Source of the DNA: a bacterium
Lineage (GTDB): Bacteria > Hydrothermota > Tepidihabitantia > SM23-42 > JAOAFX01
NCBI GenBank assembly: GCA_036382775.1
Contig: DASVHD010000006.1
Span: forward strand, 1-64,000
Length of the DNA: 64,000 nucleotides
Reading direction: 5' to 3'
Shown: one piece after another, positions 8,009 through 17,508 of the stretch
Position numbering within the stretch: position 1 is the stretch's first letter
How the letters are laid out: every line of letters begins with the position of its first letter
Translations under genes and position numbers: made by a program
The notes under the pieces: model-generated
What the model was told of the DNA's origin: nothing
Databases searched by the model: none
The model's input: the letters and a program-made list of their open reading frames with translations, nothing else

Positions 8009-8545
8009 TTGCCAGACATCATGTCCGAATTTATTGAAAAACTTGTCGAATTGAAAAGGGTCTCGAAAGTCGTAAAAGGCGGTAAGCGGATGAAACTGTA
8101 CGCCTGCGTTGTGGCGGGCGACGGCAACGGAAGCGTGGGTATCGGTCATGCTAAATCGGCAGAAGTGGCGCCGGCGATCAAAAGAGCGACGGAAATAGCC
8201 AAGAAGAGCATGGTCAAGGTCGCTGTCCACGAGGGAACTATCCTGCATCAGGTGCTGGGAAAATTCTCAGCCAGCAAAGTGATCTTGAAACCGGCATTGC
8301 CGGGCAGCGGGATCATCGCTTCGAATGCGGTCCGTGCGGTCTGCGAAGCTGCCGGCATAAGAAATATCCTGTCCAAGGCGCTGGGTTCCAGGAACTCGAC
8401 CAATCTTGCGATGGCCACGATCATGGGATTGAAGTCGATAAGGACCGCTGCGGCCGTGGCGGAAATGCGAAACAAACCATTGGAATATTTTATCAGGAAA
8501 AGACATGAAAAAGATCAAAGTGACACTGAAAAAAAGCCCGATTGA
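8009..8545 (+). CDS. rpsE: 30S ribosomal protein S5
   Basis: S5 belongs to the decoding-fidelity centre with S4. The sequence shows FIEKLVELKRVSKVVKGGKR, the GDGNGSVGIGHAKSAEV loop and the central PGSGIIA motif. The start is uncertain. A strong AAGGAGG (7998-8004) sits 4 nt before a TTG (8009) and 16 nt before an ATG (8021). The ATG at 7988 precedes the ribosome site and is unlikely. I favour the TTG at 8009, with the ATG at 8021 as alternative. The 3' end overlaps rpmD by 41 bp. Confidence 0.94.
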   Translation: MPDIMSEFIEKLVELKRVSKVVKGGKRMKLYACVVAGDGNGSVGIGHAKSAEVAPAIKRATEIAKKSMVKVAVHEGTILHQVLGKFSASKVILKPALPGSGIIASNAVRAVCEAAGIRNILSKALGSRNSTNLAMATIMGLKSIRTAAAVAEMRNKPLEYFIRKRHEKDQSDTEKKPD

Positions 8546-8747
8546 CAAGATCTTAAGGCATAAATTGACGCTCAAAGCCCTGGGATTGACACGGATCGGC
8601 AAGAGTCGTGTTTACACGGACAGCCCGGCGCTGCGCGGGATGCTTAACCAGGTAAGCTACATGCTGCTCATCGAAGAAAACGCGGATACGACACCTGAGG
8701 CCAAACCAAAAGCGCGCAAGGAGAAAGGCGACCATGAAGCTAAATGA
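8505..8747 (+). CDS. rpmD: 50S ribosomal protein L30 with short C-terminal tail
   Basis: The first 60 residues match L30: [11 protein letters not shown], the [16 protein letters not shown] core and the [11 protein letters not shown] helix. About 20 charged residues follow, which most L30 proteins lack. L30 is a small protein on the solvent side of the large subunit. The start lies inside rpsE (41-bp overlap, different frame) and the end overlaps the start of rplO by 14 bp, so translation of the three genes is probably coupled. Confidence 0.95.
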   Translation: MKKIKVTLKKSPIDKILRHKLTLKALGLTRIGKSRVYTDSPALRGMLNQVSYMLLIEENADTTPEAKPKARKEKGDHEAK

Positions 8748-9174
8748 AATTAAACCGCGAAAGGGTACGACGCATAAGAACAAACGCGTGGGATGCGGTC
8801 CGGGTTCTGGCCATGGAAAAACATCGACCCACGGACATAAGGGACACAAAGCCAGATCAGGTTACCGGGTGAAAATGGGATTTGAGGGCGGCCAGACGCC
8901 GTTGATCAGAAGACTCCCCAAACGGGGCTTTTTCAATATCTCAAAGATTGTTTATGAGGTCGTGAATCTATCCCGGCTCAACGGTTTTGACGCGAATGCC
9001 GAGGTCACGCCGGAAACCCTCAAACAAAAGGGCATTATCAAGGGTAAATCAAAGCTAAAGATATTGAGCCAGGGCGAGCTCTCCAAACCCCTTATCATCA
9101 AAGCTCACAGTTTCTCCAAGAAAGCGCTCGAGAAGATTGCCGGCGCGGGCGGACGGACCGAGAAAATCGCATGA
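8734..9174 (+). CDS. rplO: 50S ribosomal protein L15
   Basis: The 146-residue protein has the L15 glycine-rich N-terminus ([21 protein letters not shown]), the [17 protein letters not shown] block and a C-terminal domain with [14 protein letters not shown]. It is an early assembly protein of the large subunit. The ATG is preceded by AAGGAG inside rpmD. The stop overlaps the secY start by 4 bp (ATGA). Confidence 0.97.
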   Translation: MKLNEIKPRKGTTHKNKRVGCGPGSGHGKTSTHGHKGHKARSGYRVKMGFEGGQTPLIRRLPKRGFFNISKIVYEVVNLSRLNGFDANAEVTPETLKQKGIIKGKSKLKILSQGELSKPLIIKAHSFSKKALEKIAGAGGRTEKIA

Positions 9175-10493
9175 ACCAGGCGATCTCATCTTTCCAAAAC
9201 ATCTTCCGCGTTCCCGATCTCAAAAAGAAACTGGGATTCACGTTCCTGGCGGTCGCCATATACCGTCTGGGCGCACACCTCCCCCTGCCGGGCATTAATG
9301 CCCAGGCCCTGGGCATGCTGATGCAGCAGCTCAAACAGCAGGGTTCGGCTTTTGGCATGATGGATATCTTCGTGGGCGGCGCCCTGTCACGGGCAGCGAT
9401 CCTGTTCCTCGGAGTCATGCCGTATATCTCGGCGTCCATTATTTTCCAGCTGCTCGGTTCGGTATTCCCCCAGGTTGAAAAATTACAGCGGGACCAGGCT
9501 GGACGCCGGAAAATAACCCAGTATACGCGGTACCTCACCGTCGCGCTCGCGCTGTTCCAGGCGTACGGCATTTCCTTTTATCTTGAAAGCCAGAAATTCA
9601 CCGGCGCAGCCGGCATCATCCAGATCGTCTACACTCCGGGTTGGGCCTTCCGTTTAACCGCCATGCTCACGCTGACCTGCGGCGCCATCTTTGCCATGTG
9701 GATCGGCGAGCAGATCACGGAGAAAGGCATTGGCAATGGTATTTCGTTCATCATCTTCATCGGGTGTCTCGAGGAGTACCCGAGTTATTTCTTCAGGACC
9801 ATTCAGATGGTCCTGACCCAGGGGCTGTCGATCATCAACCTAATACTGGTGCTCGTCATAATGGTATTTATCGTCGCCGCGGTCATTGTCATGACCCAGG
9901 CGGTGCGAAAGATCCCGGTCCAGTACCCAAAGCGCATTGTCGGCCGGCGCATGTATGGGGGCCAATCCACCTTCCTGCCGATACGCGTCAATACTGCTGG
10001 TGTGATCCCCATTATTTTCGCGCAATCGCTGGTCGTTTTTCCCAGTACTGTTGCCGCCTATGTTCCCGCCCTGAAACAGCTCACCACGTCGTTCCGGCCC
10101 GGATTCTGGGGTTATGACATCATATTCTTCGCCCTGATCGTGTTCTTTACGTACTTTTACACATCGATCGTTTTCAACCCTGTGGAACTGGCGGACAATA
10201 TGAAGCGTTACGGCGGTTTCATCCCCGGCATCAGACCTGGGCCCAAGACTGCGGAATATGTCGACACCGTGCTCTCGCGGGTCACGATGCCCGGAGCCCT
10301 GTTCCTCGGTTTTATCGCCCTGGTGCCCTGGTATCTCATCAATTTCCTTAACATCCCGTTCTATTTCGGCGGCACCACCCTGCTGATCATCGTCGGCGTC
10401 GCCCTGGACACGCTGCAGCAGATCGAATCGCAGCTGATGATGTACCATTACGAAGGATTCATGAAGAAAGGAAAGATCCGGGGCCGTAGATGA
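9171..10493 (+). CDS. secY: Preprotein translocase subunit SecY
   Basis: The 440-residue protein has the ten-helix SecY pattern with PGIN near helix 1, the plug region with [20 protein letters not shown], and the cytosolic loop [14 protein letters not shown]. It forms the SecYEG channel for protein secretion and membrane insertion in the inner membrane. Its ATGA overlaps with rplO upstream and adk downstream show tight operon packing. The position between rplO and adk is the standard one. Confidence 0.97.
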   Translation: MNQAISSFQNIFRVPDLKKKLGFTFLAVAIYRLGAHLPLPGINAQALGMLMQQLKQQGSAFGMMDIFVGGALSRAAILFLGVMPYISASIIFQLLGSVFPQVEKLQRDQAGRRKITQYTRYLTVALALFQAYGISFYLESQKFTGAAGIIQIVYTPGWAFRLTAMLTLTCGAIFAMWIGEQITEKGIGNGISFIIFIGCLEEYPSYFFRTIQMVLTQGLSIINLILVLVIMVFIVAAVIVMTQAVRKIPVQYPKRIVGRRMYGGQSTFLPIRVNTAGVIPIIFAQSLVVFPSTVAAYVPALKQLTTSFRPGFWGYDIIFFALIVFFTYFYTSIVFNPVELADNMKRYGGFIPGIRPGPKTAEYVDTVLSRVTMPGALFLGFIALVPWYLINFLNIPFYFGGTTLLIIVGVALDTLQQIESQLMMYHYEGFMKKGKIRGRR

Positions 10494-11140
10494 TGTTCGT
10501 GCTGTTCGGTCCCCCGGGTGTCGGTAAAGGAACCCAGGCCGACCTGCTGACCAAGAACTTCAATCTGATCCGTTTCTCCATGGGTGACACGCTGCGCGAT
10601 GAAGTAAGCCTTAACACATCGATCGGTTCCCGCGTGAAACGCTATCTCGACCAGGGTACTCTCGCGCCCGACGACCTAATATTCGAGATCGTCGAGGACT
10701 TTCTGCGCGAACACCGCAACGAAGGCGTCCTGTTCGATGGTTATCCCCGAAATTTGAACCAAGCGCAGAACCTTGAGAAATCGCTGGCCCAGCTTGAACT
10801 GTCCATTACCGCCGCCATCGAACTGTCGCTCAATAACGACGAGATCATCAAGCGCATGACCAGTCGCCGCTTCTGCACGAACTGTGGTCGCATCTATAAC
10901 CTGCTCACCAACCCACCCGCCCGGGAAGGAGTCTGTGATATCTGCCATGGCCAGCTCGTAAAAAGATCGGACGATGAAGTCGATATCATAAACCGGCGGT
11001 TCCAGATCTATGAAGAACAAACCAAACCCCTTGTTGACTACTATAAAACTTTAAGCGTGTACAAGCGCATCGAGGCCTCCGGGTCACCGCAGGACGTCAA
11101 CGCCAAGATAGCAGCGGTCATCAATGCCGGTATTAAATGA
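10490..11140 (+). CDS. adk: Adenylate kinase with zinc-type LID
   Basis: The 216-residue enzyme interconverts ATP + AMP and 2 ADP in the cytoplasm. The P-loop is GPPGVGKGTQ, the AMP site includes DGYPRN, and the LID carries four cysteines (CTNC and CDIC), the zinc-binding form common in Gram-positives and many anaerobes. Length is normal for the long-LID class. It overlaps secY by 4 bp and map by 17 bp. Confidence 0.97.
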   Translation: MMFVLFGPPGVGKGTQADLLTKNFNLIRFSMGDTLRDEVSLNTSIGSRVKRYLDQGTLAPDDLIFEIVEDFLREHRNEGVLFDGYPRNLNQAQNLEKSLAQLELSITAAIELSLNNDEIIKRMTSRRFCTNCGRIYNLLTNPPAREGVCDICHGQLVKRSDDEVDIINRRFQIYEEQTKPLVDYYKTLSVYKRIEASGSPQDVNAKIAAVINAGIK

Positions 11141-11876
11141 CACGGCGATCAAAAATATTACCGTTGCCGGTAGTATCATCTATGAGATCTTTTCGATCGT
11201 TGACGGTATGAACCTTAAGGGCACAACGACATTGGCCTTGAATGACCGTATTGACGAGATCATCCGCGAGCATAACGCCATTCCGACCTTTCTGAACTAC
11301 CGCGGGTTCCCAAAAAGCTGCTGCATTTCCTTGAACAACGAGGTCGTGCACGGGATCCCGGATGAGCGGACGATCCGGGATGGCGACCTGGTAAAGGTCG
11401 ATATCGGCGTCACCTACAAAGGGTACATCGCCGATGCAGCCAGGACTTTCCCCGTGGGTAAGGTGGATCCGGCAGCGCTCGCACTTATTCGGGTAACAAG
11501 ACAAGCGCTCGCAAACGGCATCGCCTCGGCTCAGGCCGGTCACCGGATCGCGGACATATCACGGGCGGTCCAGAAGACGGCTGAGGCCGGCGGTTTCAGC
11601 GTGGTCCGTGAATTGACCGGGCATGGGGTCGGAGAAAATCTCCACGAGGAACCCATGATCCCTAACTATTTATGCGAGGGTTCTAGCCCGCCCATAAAAA
11701 AGGGAATGGCGCTGGCGATCGAACCAATGATAAATGCAGGCGGATACGATGTGGTTACGGCGGCGAACGGCTGGACGATCATCACGAAGGATAATTCTTT
11801 GTCCTGTCACTATGAAGATACCATCGTTGTTCTTGAGCACGGCAATCTCAACGTGACGCGGGTATTGGAGAACTAG
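11124..11876 (+). CDS. map: Methionine aminopeptidase type I
   Basis: The 250-residue enzyme removes N-terminal methionine from nascent proteins. Metal ligands are visible: D in [18 protein letters not shown] in [13 protein letters not shown] in AIEPMINAG and the E of [17 protein letters not shown] carries the conserved substrate histidine. The N-terminus is a few residues shorter than E. coli Map. The ATG at 11124 overlaps adk by 17 bp and no later ATG would keep the first helix. Confidence 0.96.
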   Translation: MPVLNDTAIKNITVAGSIIYEIFSIVDGMNLKGTTTLALNDRIDEIIREHNAIPTFLNYRGFPKSCCISLNNEVVHGIPDERTIRDGDLVKVDIGVTYKGYIADAARTFPVGKVDPAALALIRVTRQALANGIASAQAGHRIADISRAVQKTAEAGGFSVVRELTGHGVGENLHEEPMIPNYLCEGSSPPIKKGMALAIEPMINAGGYDVVTAANGWTIITKDNSLSCHYEDTIVVLEHGNLNVTRVLEN

Positions 11877-11878
11877 CA

Positions 11879-12097
11879 ATGGCAAGAAAAGACCTGATCC
11901 AGACGGAAGGCACGATTATCGAAACATTGCCCAATGCCATGTTCCGGGTCGAGCTTGATAATGGGCACAAAGTTCTGGCACACGTTTCCGGCAAGATGAG
12001 GATGAGCTACATCAAGATCTTACCCGGTGACCGCGTGCTCCTAGAATTGTCTCCCTATGACCTGTCACGTGGCAGGATCGTCTGGCGCTATAAATAG
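11879..12097 (+). CDS. infA: Translation initiation factor IF-1
   Basis: The 72-residue OB-fold protein matches IF-1 along its length ([44 protein letters not shown]). It occupies the ribosomal A site during initiation. It begins 2 bp after map with no clear ribosome site of its own, so it depends on translational coupling. Confidence 0.97.
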   Translation: MARKDLIQTEGTIIETLPNAMFRVELDNGHKVLAHVSGKMRMSYIKILPGDRVLLELSPYDLSRGRIVWRYK

Positions 12098-12170
12098 TAT
12101 TATATTGGGCATGCAGAAAGGTCTTGATTTTTCGGTAATATTATGTATAATAAGTGTTTAAGGAGAAAAA

Positions 12171-12284
12171 GTGAAAGTTAAAGCTTCGATAAAAAAAAGA
12201 TGCTCCGCATGTCGGATCATTAAAAGAAAAGGTGTCGTGATGGTCATCTGCAAGAACCCGCGGCACAAGCAGCGTCAGGGATAA
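12171..12284 (+). CDS. rpmJ: 50S ribosomal protein L36
   Basis: A 37-codon frame opening with GTG at 12171 (AAGGAG 6 nt upstream) encodes a full L36: [23 protein letters not shown] and [10 protein letters not shown]. It keeps the zinc ligands Cys11, Cys14, Cys27 and His32, so it is the C+ form. It lies between infA and rpsM in the standard order. Confidence 0.96.
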   Translation: MKVKASIKKRCSACRIIKRKGVVMVICKNPRHKQRQG

Positions 12285-12293
12285 AGGAGGTCT

Positions 12294-12680
12294 ATGCCCA
12301 GGATTGCAGGTGTTGATCTGCCGATGAACAAACGCATTGAGCATGGTTTGACCGCGATTTATGGCATCGGTTTGCCGACGGCCAAGAAAATAGTCACCAA
12401 TTGCGGTCTCGATCCTTTAAAGAAAATAAAGGACTTGACCGAAGAAGAAGTTACCAAGATCAGGAAGCTGATCGAATCCGATTACAAGGTTGAGGGAGCA
12501 CGGCGAGCCGATATCGCCGCTGATATCAAAAGGCTTATCGATATTGGTTCTTACCGTGGTCACAGACATAAGATTGGATTGCCGGTTAGAGGACAGCGTA
12601 CACGCACGAACGCCCGGACCAGGAAAGGCAAACGTAAGACTGTGGCTGTGATCAAGGCGACAACAACGGAGAAAAAATGA
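12294..12680 (+). CDS. rpsM: 30S ribosomal protein S13
   Basis: The 128-residue protein has the conserved start PRIAGVDLP, the IYGIG(L)PTAKKI helix-hairpin-helix and the [23 protein letters not shown] tail that reaches the tRNAs in A and P sites. AAAGGAGG precedes the ATG. It overlaps rpsK by 4 bp. Confidence 0.97.
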   Translation: MPRIAGVDLPMNKRIEHGLTAIYGIGLPTAKKIVTNCGLDPLKKIKDLTEEEVTKIRKLIESDYKVEGARRADIAADIKRLIDIGSYRGHRHKIGLPVRGQRTRTNARTRKGKRKTVAVIKATTTEKK

Positions 12681-13066
12681 TAAAAAAGAAGATCGTTAGA
12701 CATAAGAAAGGCGTACGCGCCGAACAAATGGGGATCGCTAATATCTTCGCCAGTTTCAATAATACGATCGTGTCGCTCTGCGATTTTAAAGGGAACGTCC
12801 TGTGCTGGTCCAGCGCCGGCCGTCTGGGGTTCAAAGGTACGAAAAAAGGCACCGCGTATGCGGCACAGCAGTCAGCTACGACCGTGGGCAAAGAAGCGCT
12901 CGCGATGGGTGTCAAGAAGATCGAGGTCCGGGTTAAGGGTCCCGGTCCTGGTCGCGAGGCCGCGATCAGGACGCTTCAGACCGTCGGGTTGACGATAACG
13001 ACGATCAAAGACGTCACGCCGCTACCTCACAATGGCTGCCGCCCACCCCGTCGAAGGAGAGTCTAA
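12677..13066 (+). CDS. rpsK: 30S ribosomal protein S11
   Basis: The 129-residue protein carries the S11 core: [50 protein letters not shown] and the [18 protein letters not shown] end. It sits on the platform of the small subunit near the mRNA exit. The order rpsM-rpsK-rpsD-rpoA-rplQ is the alpha operon order. Confidence 0.97.
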   Translation: MIKKKIVRHKKGVRAEQMGIANIFASFNNTIVSLCDFKGNVLCWSSAGRLGFKGTKKGTAYAAQQSATTVGKEALAMGVKKIEVRVKGPGPGREAAIRTLQTVGLTITTIKDVTPLPHNGCRPPRRRRV

Positions 13067-13068
13067 CC

Positions 13069-13698
13069 GTGGCCCGCTACATTGGTCCTAAATGCAAGAT
13101 CTGCCGCCGTGAGAGCGAGAAACTTTTTCTGCGCGGCAGCCGGTGTTATACGGATAAGTGTGCTTTTACGCGCCGTGGTTATCCTCCGGGCACTCATGGC
13201 AAGGTCGGCCGGAGAAAACTTACTTCCTATGCGATCCAGTTGCGGGAGAAACAAAAAGTGAAATCAATGTACGGTCTGCTGGAAGCCCAGTTCCGCAAGA
13301 CGTTCGCGGAGGCGGTAAAACAGGCCGGTTCGCCGGGCGAGAACCTTCTGGTCGCCCTTGAGCGGAGGATCGACAATACGATCTACCAGGTCGGGATCGC
13401 ATCGTCAAGGACCCAGGCACGCCAGCTTGTCAGGCATGGTCACATATTAGTCGATGGCAAGAAAACAAGCATTCCGTCGTACCAGGTGAAAGTGAACCAG
13501 ACGATCTCGGTATCGGAGCCGCTGAAGAAAAATCCGTTCGTCAAAAGGTCCCTTGAGGAACGCGATCCGGAAAAGATCGTGGGCTGGCTGAAACTGAACA
13601 AAGAGAATATCACCGCGACCGTTGTACGATTGCCAAAACGCGAGGATATCACTTTCCCTATTCAGGAAAATTTGATCGTGGAGCTGTTCTCTAAGTAA
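13069..13698 (+). CDS. rpsD: 30S ribosomal protein S4
   Basis: The 209-residue S4 starts with GTG at 13069. The N-terminus has four cysteines (CKIC, then C26 and C31), the zinc-binding C+ form. The S4 RNA-binding domain follows (RRIDNTIYQVGIASSRTQARQLVRHGHILVDGKK). S4 nucleates small-subunit assembly and often autoregulates the alpha operon. No obvious leader pseudoknot is seen before rpsM. The 2-bp gap to rpsK suggests coupling. Confidence 0.97.
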   Translation: MARYIGPKCKICRRESEKLFLRGSRCYTDKCAFTRRGYPPGTHGKVGRRKLTSYAIQLREKQKVKSMYGLLEAQFRKTFAEAVKQAGSPGENLLVALERRIDNTIYQVGIASSRTQARQLVRHGHILVDGKKTSIPSYQVKVNQTISVSEPLKKNPFVKRSLEERDPEKIVGWLKLNKENITATVVRLPKREDITFPIQENLIVELFSK

Positions 13699-13706
13699 GG
13701 AGCACT

Positions 13707-14777
13707 ATGACACTCAAACCGCTGGTGATGCCAAAAGGCATAGAGATTGATAAAGAAGCAACTGTCGATACGTTCGGACGGTTCACATTAAGCCCGCTGG
13801 AGCGAGGCTATGGTGTGACGCTGGGCAATGCTCTTCGAAGATTCCTGCTGTCATCAATCCAGGGCGCGGCCATAACCAAGGTACGGATCGGCGATATCCT
13901 GCAAGAATTTTCCACGGTCACGGGCGTGTATGAAGACGTGGTCGAGATCGTCCTGAACCTGAAGCGGATCCGCGTCAAACTGCTCAGCGATGAACCGACG
14001 ACGTTGACCTTGAAAATAAAAGGCAAAAAAGAATACTTGGCAGAGGATTTCGAAAAAAATCCGCTCGTCATCATTACCAACCCCAAGCAGAAGATCTTGA
14101 CCGTAACCGACACCAAGGTGAACCTGACCATGGAAACCACGGTCGAATTGGGCCGCGGATTCGTTCCGGCCGAGATCCTGAAGCGAGGCGACGCACCGAT
14201 CGGCACGATCTTCCTGGACGCCGTGTTCTCACCGGTCCTATCCGTGAATTTCGACGTGCAAAATACCCGCGTGGGCACCCGTACCGATTACGACAACCTT
14301 ATGCTTGAGATCAAAACCGACGGCACGGTCACGCCGGTAGAAGCCCTGGTCGAGGCGGCCAGTTTGCTCAAGCAGCACCTGACATACATCACCGAGCTGG
14401 GCAAGGGTTTGATGACCCTGGAAGACCCGATCCAGAAAACGTACAACGATCTTAAAACGGCGTTGAGCGAAAAGGGTCTGAACCTGCTGATCGAACCTCA
14501 ATACACGACCAAGGAACAGCTTGACGCAGAACACCGGCGCATTCGCGAGATCCTCAAGCGGAGCATCGACGAACTGGAGATCTCCGTGAGAACCTCCAAC
14601 TGTCTGAAAGGCCGGAATATCCAGAGCATCGGCGACCTGGTGAAGAAAACGGGCAAGGAATTGCTCACCTATGATAATTTCGGACGCAAGTCGTTGAAGG
14701 AATTGGAAAAGATCCTCGGTAAAATGGGCCTGCATTTGGAAATGGACGTCGACCGCTATCTCAAGGAAGACATTTGA
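13707..14777 (+). CDS. rpoA: RNA polymerase subunit alpha
   Basis: The 356-residue protein has the dimerising N-terminal domain (FTLSPLERGYGVTLGNALRRFLLSS) and the C-terminal DNA- and activator-binding domain (RTSNCLKGRNIQSIGDLV, NFGRKSLKELEKIL). It is slightly longer than usual, with an extended linker at about 240-290. AAGGAGC precedes the ATG. It sits between rpsD and rplQ as in most bacteria. Confidence 0.97.
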   Translation: MTLKPLVMPKGIEIDKEATVDTFGRFTLSPLERGYGVTLGNALRRFLLSSIQGAAITKVRIGDILQEFSTVTGVYEDVVEIVLNLKRIRVKLLSDEPTTLTLKIKGKKEYLAEDFEKNPLVIITNPKQKILTVTDTKVNLTMETTVELGRGFVPAEILKRGDAPIGTIFLDAVFSPVLSVNFDVQNTRVGTRTDYDNLMLEIKTDGTVTPVEALVEAASLLKQHLTYITELGKGLMTLEDPIQKTYNDLKTALSEKGLNLLIEPQYTTKEQLDAEHRRIREILKRSIDELEISVRTSNCLKGRNIQSIGDLVKKTGKELLTYDNFGRKSLKELEKILGKMGLHLEMDVDRYLKEDI

Positions 14778-14822
14778 TCCAACCGGATCTGAAGCGATCG
14801 CCAGCAAAGGAACGGTAACGGC

Positions 14823-15443
14823 ATGAGACATGGAAATAAAGTAAAAAAATTGGGCAGGAAGGCGGCGCACCGTTTGGCACTGTTAAAGAACCTTTGCCGC
14901 GCGCTGTTCATCCACGAAAGGATCAGAACCACACTGCAAAAGGCCAAGGAAGCACGGCGTCTTGCAGAACGCCTTATCGAATTTGCCAAGCATAACGATC
15001 TCGCGGGCAAGCGTCATGTTTATCGCTATATTCCCGATCATAAACTAGTCAAGATCATCTGCGGCGAGATCGCACCCAAGTTCGCGGAAAGAAAGGGCGG
15101 TTATACGCGCATTTATAAACTCGGACCCAGGACCGGCGACGGCGCGGAAATGGTCCTCCTTGAACTTGTCGAGCGGAGCGATGATAACGTCCTGGACCTG
15201 CGCCGCAAGCTGATCGAACGCCGGCACGGTGCCGAGGAAAAAGTGAAAAAGGAAAAGGCGAAAAAAGACAAAGAACAGCCGAAGAAAAAAGAAGAAGGCA
15301 TTAAAGAAAAATCAAAACCGGACAAACACCAGAAAGAACGCGCGGATATTGACCGTAACAAAGAAAAAGAGAAAAATAAGGAAAAGGACAAAAAGAACAA
15401 GAACGACAAGACCCAAAAACAGCAACCGTTAAAGAAAAAATAA
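14823..15443 (+). CDS. rplQ: 50S ribosomal protein L17 with long lysine-rich tail
   Basis: Residues 1-120 are a standard L17: MRHGNKVKKLGRKAAHRLALLKNL, then IRTTLQKAKEARRLAE, then GYTRIYKLGPRTGDGAEM. About 70-80 further residues, nearly all Lys, Glu, Asp, Asn and Gln, form a low-complexity tail with no hydrophobic core. Such tails on ribosomal proteins usually are disordered and touch rRNA (inference). It closes the operon. Confidence 0.93.
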   Translation: MRHGNKVKKLGRKAAHRLALLKNLCRALFIHERIRTTLQKAKEARRLAERLIEFAKHNDLAGKRHVYRYIPDHKLVKIICGEIAPKFAERKGGYTRIYKLGPRTGDGAEMVLLELVERSDDNVLDLRRKLIERRHGAEEKVKKEKAKKDKEQPKKKEEGIKEKSKPDKHQKERADIDRNKEKEKNKEKDKKNKNDKTQKQQPLKKK

Positions 15444-15511
15444 GAACTTGCGCCGAAAAAATTCATACTTTCCCCCAAACCGCCGAGCGCGATAGAATAC
15501 ATATAAACCGC

Positions 15512-15536
15512 AGACCACAGGCGAAATCCGTGGTCT
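15512..15536 (+). terminator. Hairpin downstream of rplQ
   Basis: AGACCAC (15512-15518) pairs with GTGGTCT (15530-15536), with a possible inner GG/CC. No uridine run follows, so termination is uncertain. The location, about 70 bp after the last ribosomal gene, fits an operon end. Confidence 0.35.
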
Positions 15537-15540
15537 ATGA

Positions 15541-15691
15541 ATAAATCTAAATCAAGTACGAAATTCTAATATCGAAATTCCAACCCCCGTTAGACAATAA
15601 ACGTCTAACGGGGCAGGCAAATCCAAAATTCAAATGTTCAAAAAGTTTTGGATTTCGAGAATTAGTGCTTTGATATTGTTTAGGATTTAAT
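15541..15691. repeat. Interspersed AT-rich repeat with central palindrome
   Basis: This intergenic block begins with AATCTAAATC-like words, contains a perfect 11-bp hairpin (CCCCGTTAGAC at 15585-15595 with its complement at 15603-15613), then AATTCAAATGTTCAAAA, and ends in GATATTGTTTAGGATTTA. The last two words recur, nearly or exactly, in the livK-livH gap at 37.1-37.3 kb. Both copies lie outside genes. The arrangement looks like a dispersed non-coding repeat of this genome. Confidence 0.6.
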
Positions 15692-15698
15692 ATTTTTT

Positions 15699-16688
15699 TC
15701 AAGGTATCTCTTCCAGATCTTCTCTCGCCACCGCGTCAATGTTAAGGTTTGAACCGCCGAACCTCTTGTAGCGCCGCGCGCCGGCCATGGCGATCATCGC
15801 GCCATTGTCAGTGCAGTATTCTCTGTCGGGGACGTGGATCTGGCAGCCGGTTTCTTGTCCGAGTTTTAGTAGCTTGTTCTGCAACGTCTGGTTTGCCGAA
15901 ACACCACCAACAAGGCCCACATCCTTGACCCCCAGGTCTAAAACCGCTTTTTTCGTCACCTGCACGAGTTGCGACAGCGCGGATTCCTGAAAATTGGCTG
16001 CAATATCGGCCAGCCTACTGTTCCCATACTGTTGAACGTAATAGAGAACGGCTGTCTTCAAACCGGCGTAGCTGAAATCGTATCGACCCGCCTTCGGAAC
16101 CGGAAATCGGATCGCACCGAGTTGACCTTTAAGCGCGTACTTTTCAATGTAGGGACCACCCGGATACGGCAGGCCGATCAACTTAGCCACCTTGTCGAAC
16201 GCCTCGCCGCAGGCGTCATCCACGGTCCGGCCGATAGTTACATAATTGAATTCTTTTTTTACCAACACCAGCTCGGTATGCCCACCGGAGACGAGCAGCA
16301 CCAGATATGGATACGCCGGTCCTTTACCCCCGACGTGAAGCGTATAGATATGGCCTTCAAGGTGGTTTGTGCCGATAAACGGCTTTTTCAACGCAACCGC
16401 GAGGGCTTTGGCATACGACAATCCCACCAGCAGGGAACCCATCAGACCTGGTCCCCTGGTCACGCTGATCAAGCCGATATCCCGCAGACCGCACCCGGCG
16501 ATCTCGAGGGCGACATTGACCAGCGGCACGATGACCTTGATGTGGTTCCGTGCGGCAAGTTCCGGGACCACGCCGCCATATTTTGTATGAACGATCTGGC
16601 TTGAAACGACGTTCGAGCGCACCCTGCGGTCTTCGAGGATGCCGATGGCGGTTTCATCGCACGACGTTTCAATGCCGAGCGTTATCAT
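15699..16688 (-). CDS. tsaD: tRNA threonylcarbamoyladenosine transferase TsaD
   Basis: The 329-residue protein is the Kae1/TsaD subunit that transfers threonylcarbamoyl to A37 of ANN-decoding tRNAs with TsaB and TsaE. It has GIETSCDETA at the start, the metal-binding NHLEGH, the SGGHTELV phosphate loop, DDACGEAFDK and GGVSAN. Length is normal. The gene is convergent with rplQ. Its promoter places the +1 at or next to the start codon. Confidence 0.97.
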   Translation of the reverse strand: MITLGIETSCDETAIGILEDRRVRSNVVSSQIVHTKYGGVVPELAARNHIKVIVPLVNVALEIAGCGLRDIGLISVTRGPGLMGSLLVGLSYAKALAVALKKPFIGTNHLEGHIYTLHVGGKGPAYPYLVLLVSGGHTELVLVKKEFNYVTIGRTVDDACGEAFDKVAKLIGLPYPGGPYIEKYALKGQLGAIRFPVPKAGRYDFSYAGLKTAVLYYVQQYGNSRLADIAANFQESALSQLVQVTKKAVLDLGVKDVGLVGGVSANQTLQNKLLKLGQETGCQIHVPDREYCTDNGAMIAMAGARRYKRFGGSNLNIDAVAREDLEEIP

Positions 16689-16695
16689 ATCATAT

Positions 16696-16723
16696 ATTGT
16701 ATCTGGAAAATATGATAAATCAA
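16696..16723 (-). promoter_or_regulatory. tsaD promoter, leaderless or nearly so
   Basis: On the minus strand TTGATT (16723-16718), 16 bp and TACAAT (16701-16696) are followed by seven bases and the ATG at 16688. The expected start of transcription coincides with the start codon. No Shine-Dalgarno is visible. Confidence 0.65.
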
Positions 16724-16785
16724 CCGTGACGGAATATGAATGCGCGCCTTGACACGGGCTTTATTTTGGTTAACCTAAATAATCC

Positions 16786-17478
16786 ATGGCCCTGATACTC
16801 CTGCTAGTTGCACTGGCGCCCGGTTTCTTCCTTCTCTGGTATTTCTGGCACCGCGACCGGTACGAACCGGAACCAAAGAAAAAGATCATCCTCACTTTTA
16901 TCCTGGGCGCGGTCATGGTGATCCCGGCGATATTGATCGAGGTCTTGCTGGAACGCGGCGCAAACGCCCTGGCTGCCGGAGTACTCAATATTTTTCTGGT
17001 TTCGTTCATTGTAGTTGCGCCGACCGAAGAACTGCTTAAATTTTTCGTCATCAAGCAATGGGTATACAATTCAGTAGAGTTCGATGAAGTGATGGACGGC
17101 ATTGTCTACGCCGTATCGACATCTCTTGGTTTTGCCACACTGGAAAATATCTTTTACGTATTTCAACACGGTATCAGCACCGGCATAATCCGGGCGTTCC
17201 TGGCCGTCCCCGGACACGCGTTTTACGCCGCGATCATGGGATATTATCTTGGCCTTGCCAAGTTCGCGCCGTGCAAAAAAGGGCGGCTCATATTAACCGG
17301 CATCTTATTGGCAATATTTTTTCATGGCTTATACGATTTTCTGTTATTCACGAAGACCGCGCTGGCTGTGCTGGTCATACCTTTGATCATCGCGCTTGGT
17401 TTTATCGTAAGAAAGAACGTAAAAACCGCTGAAGTCCAGAGCAAGACGCGGCTGGATGAAGAAAATAAATGCTCATGA
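16786..17478 (+). CDS. PrsW-family intramembrane metalloprotease-like protein
   Basis: The 230-residue membrane protein has 6-7 hydrophobic segments. It carries the PrsW motifs: RYEPEPK after helix 1, the APTEELLKF glutamate pair, GFATLENIFY, and histidines in VPGHAFYAAIMGYYLG and FHGLYDFLL. PrsW cleaves an anti-sigma factor in Bacillus; here the substrate is unknown. No anti-sigma gene is adjacent. A TTGACA at 16749-16754 with a weak -10 precedes it and there is no ribosome site. folD follows 30 bp downstream. Confidence 0.85.
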   Translation: MALILLLVALAPGFFLLWYFWHRDRYEPEPKKKIILTFILGAVMVIPAILIEVLLERGANALAAGVLNIFLVSFIVVAPTEELLKFFVIKQWVYNSVEFDEVMDGIVYAVSTSLGFATLENIFYVFQHGISTGIIRAFLAVPGHAFYAAIMGYYLGLAKFAPCKKGRLILTGILLAIFFHGLYDFLLFTKTALAVLVIPLIIALGFIVRKNVKTAEVQSKTRLDEENKCS

Positions 17479-17508
17479 CCAACTTTTATTAAAAAAGAGG
17501 AGAAATTG

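Noticed and set aside
7100-8248. Long antisense ORF (382 codons) opposite rplF-rplR-rpsE
   Set aside because: It lies antisense to three certain ribosomal protein genes, has no ribosome site and no recognisable motif; it is a codon-structure shadow.
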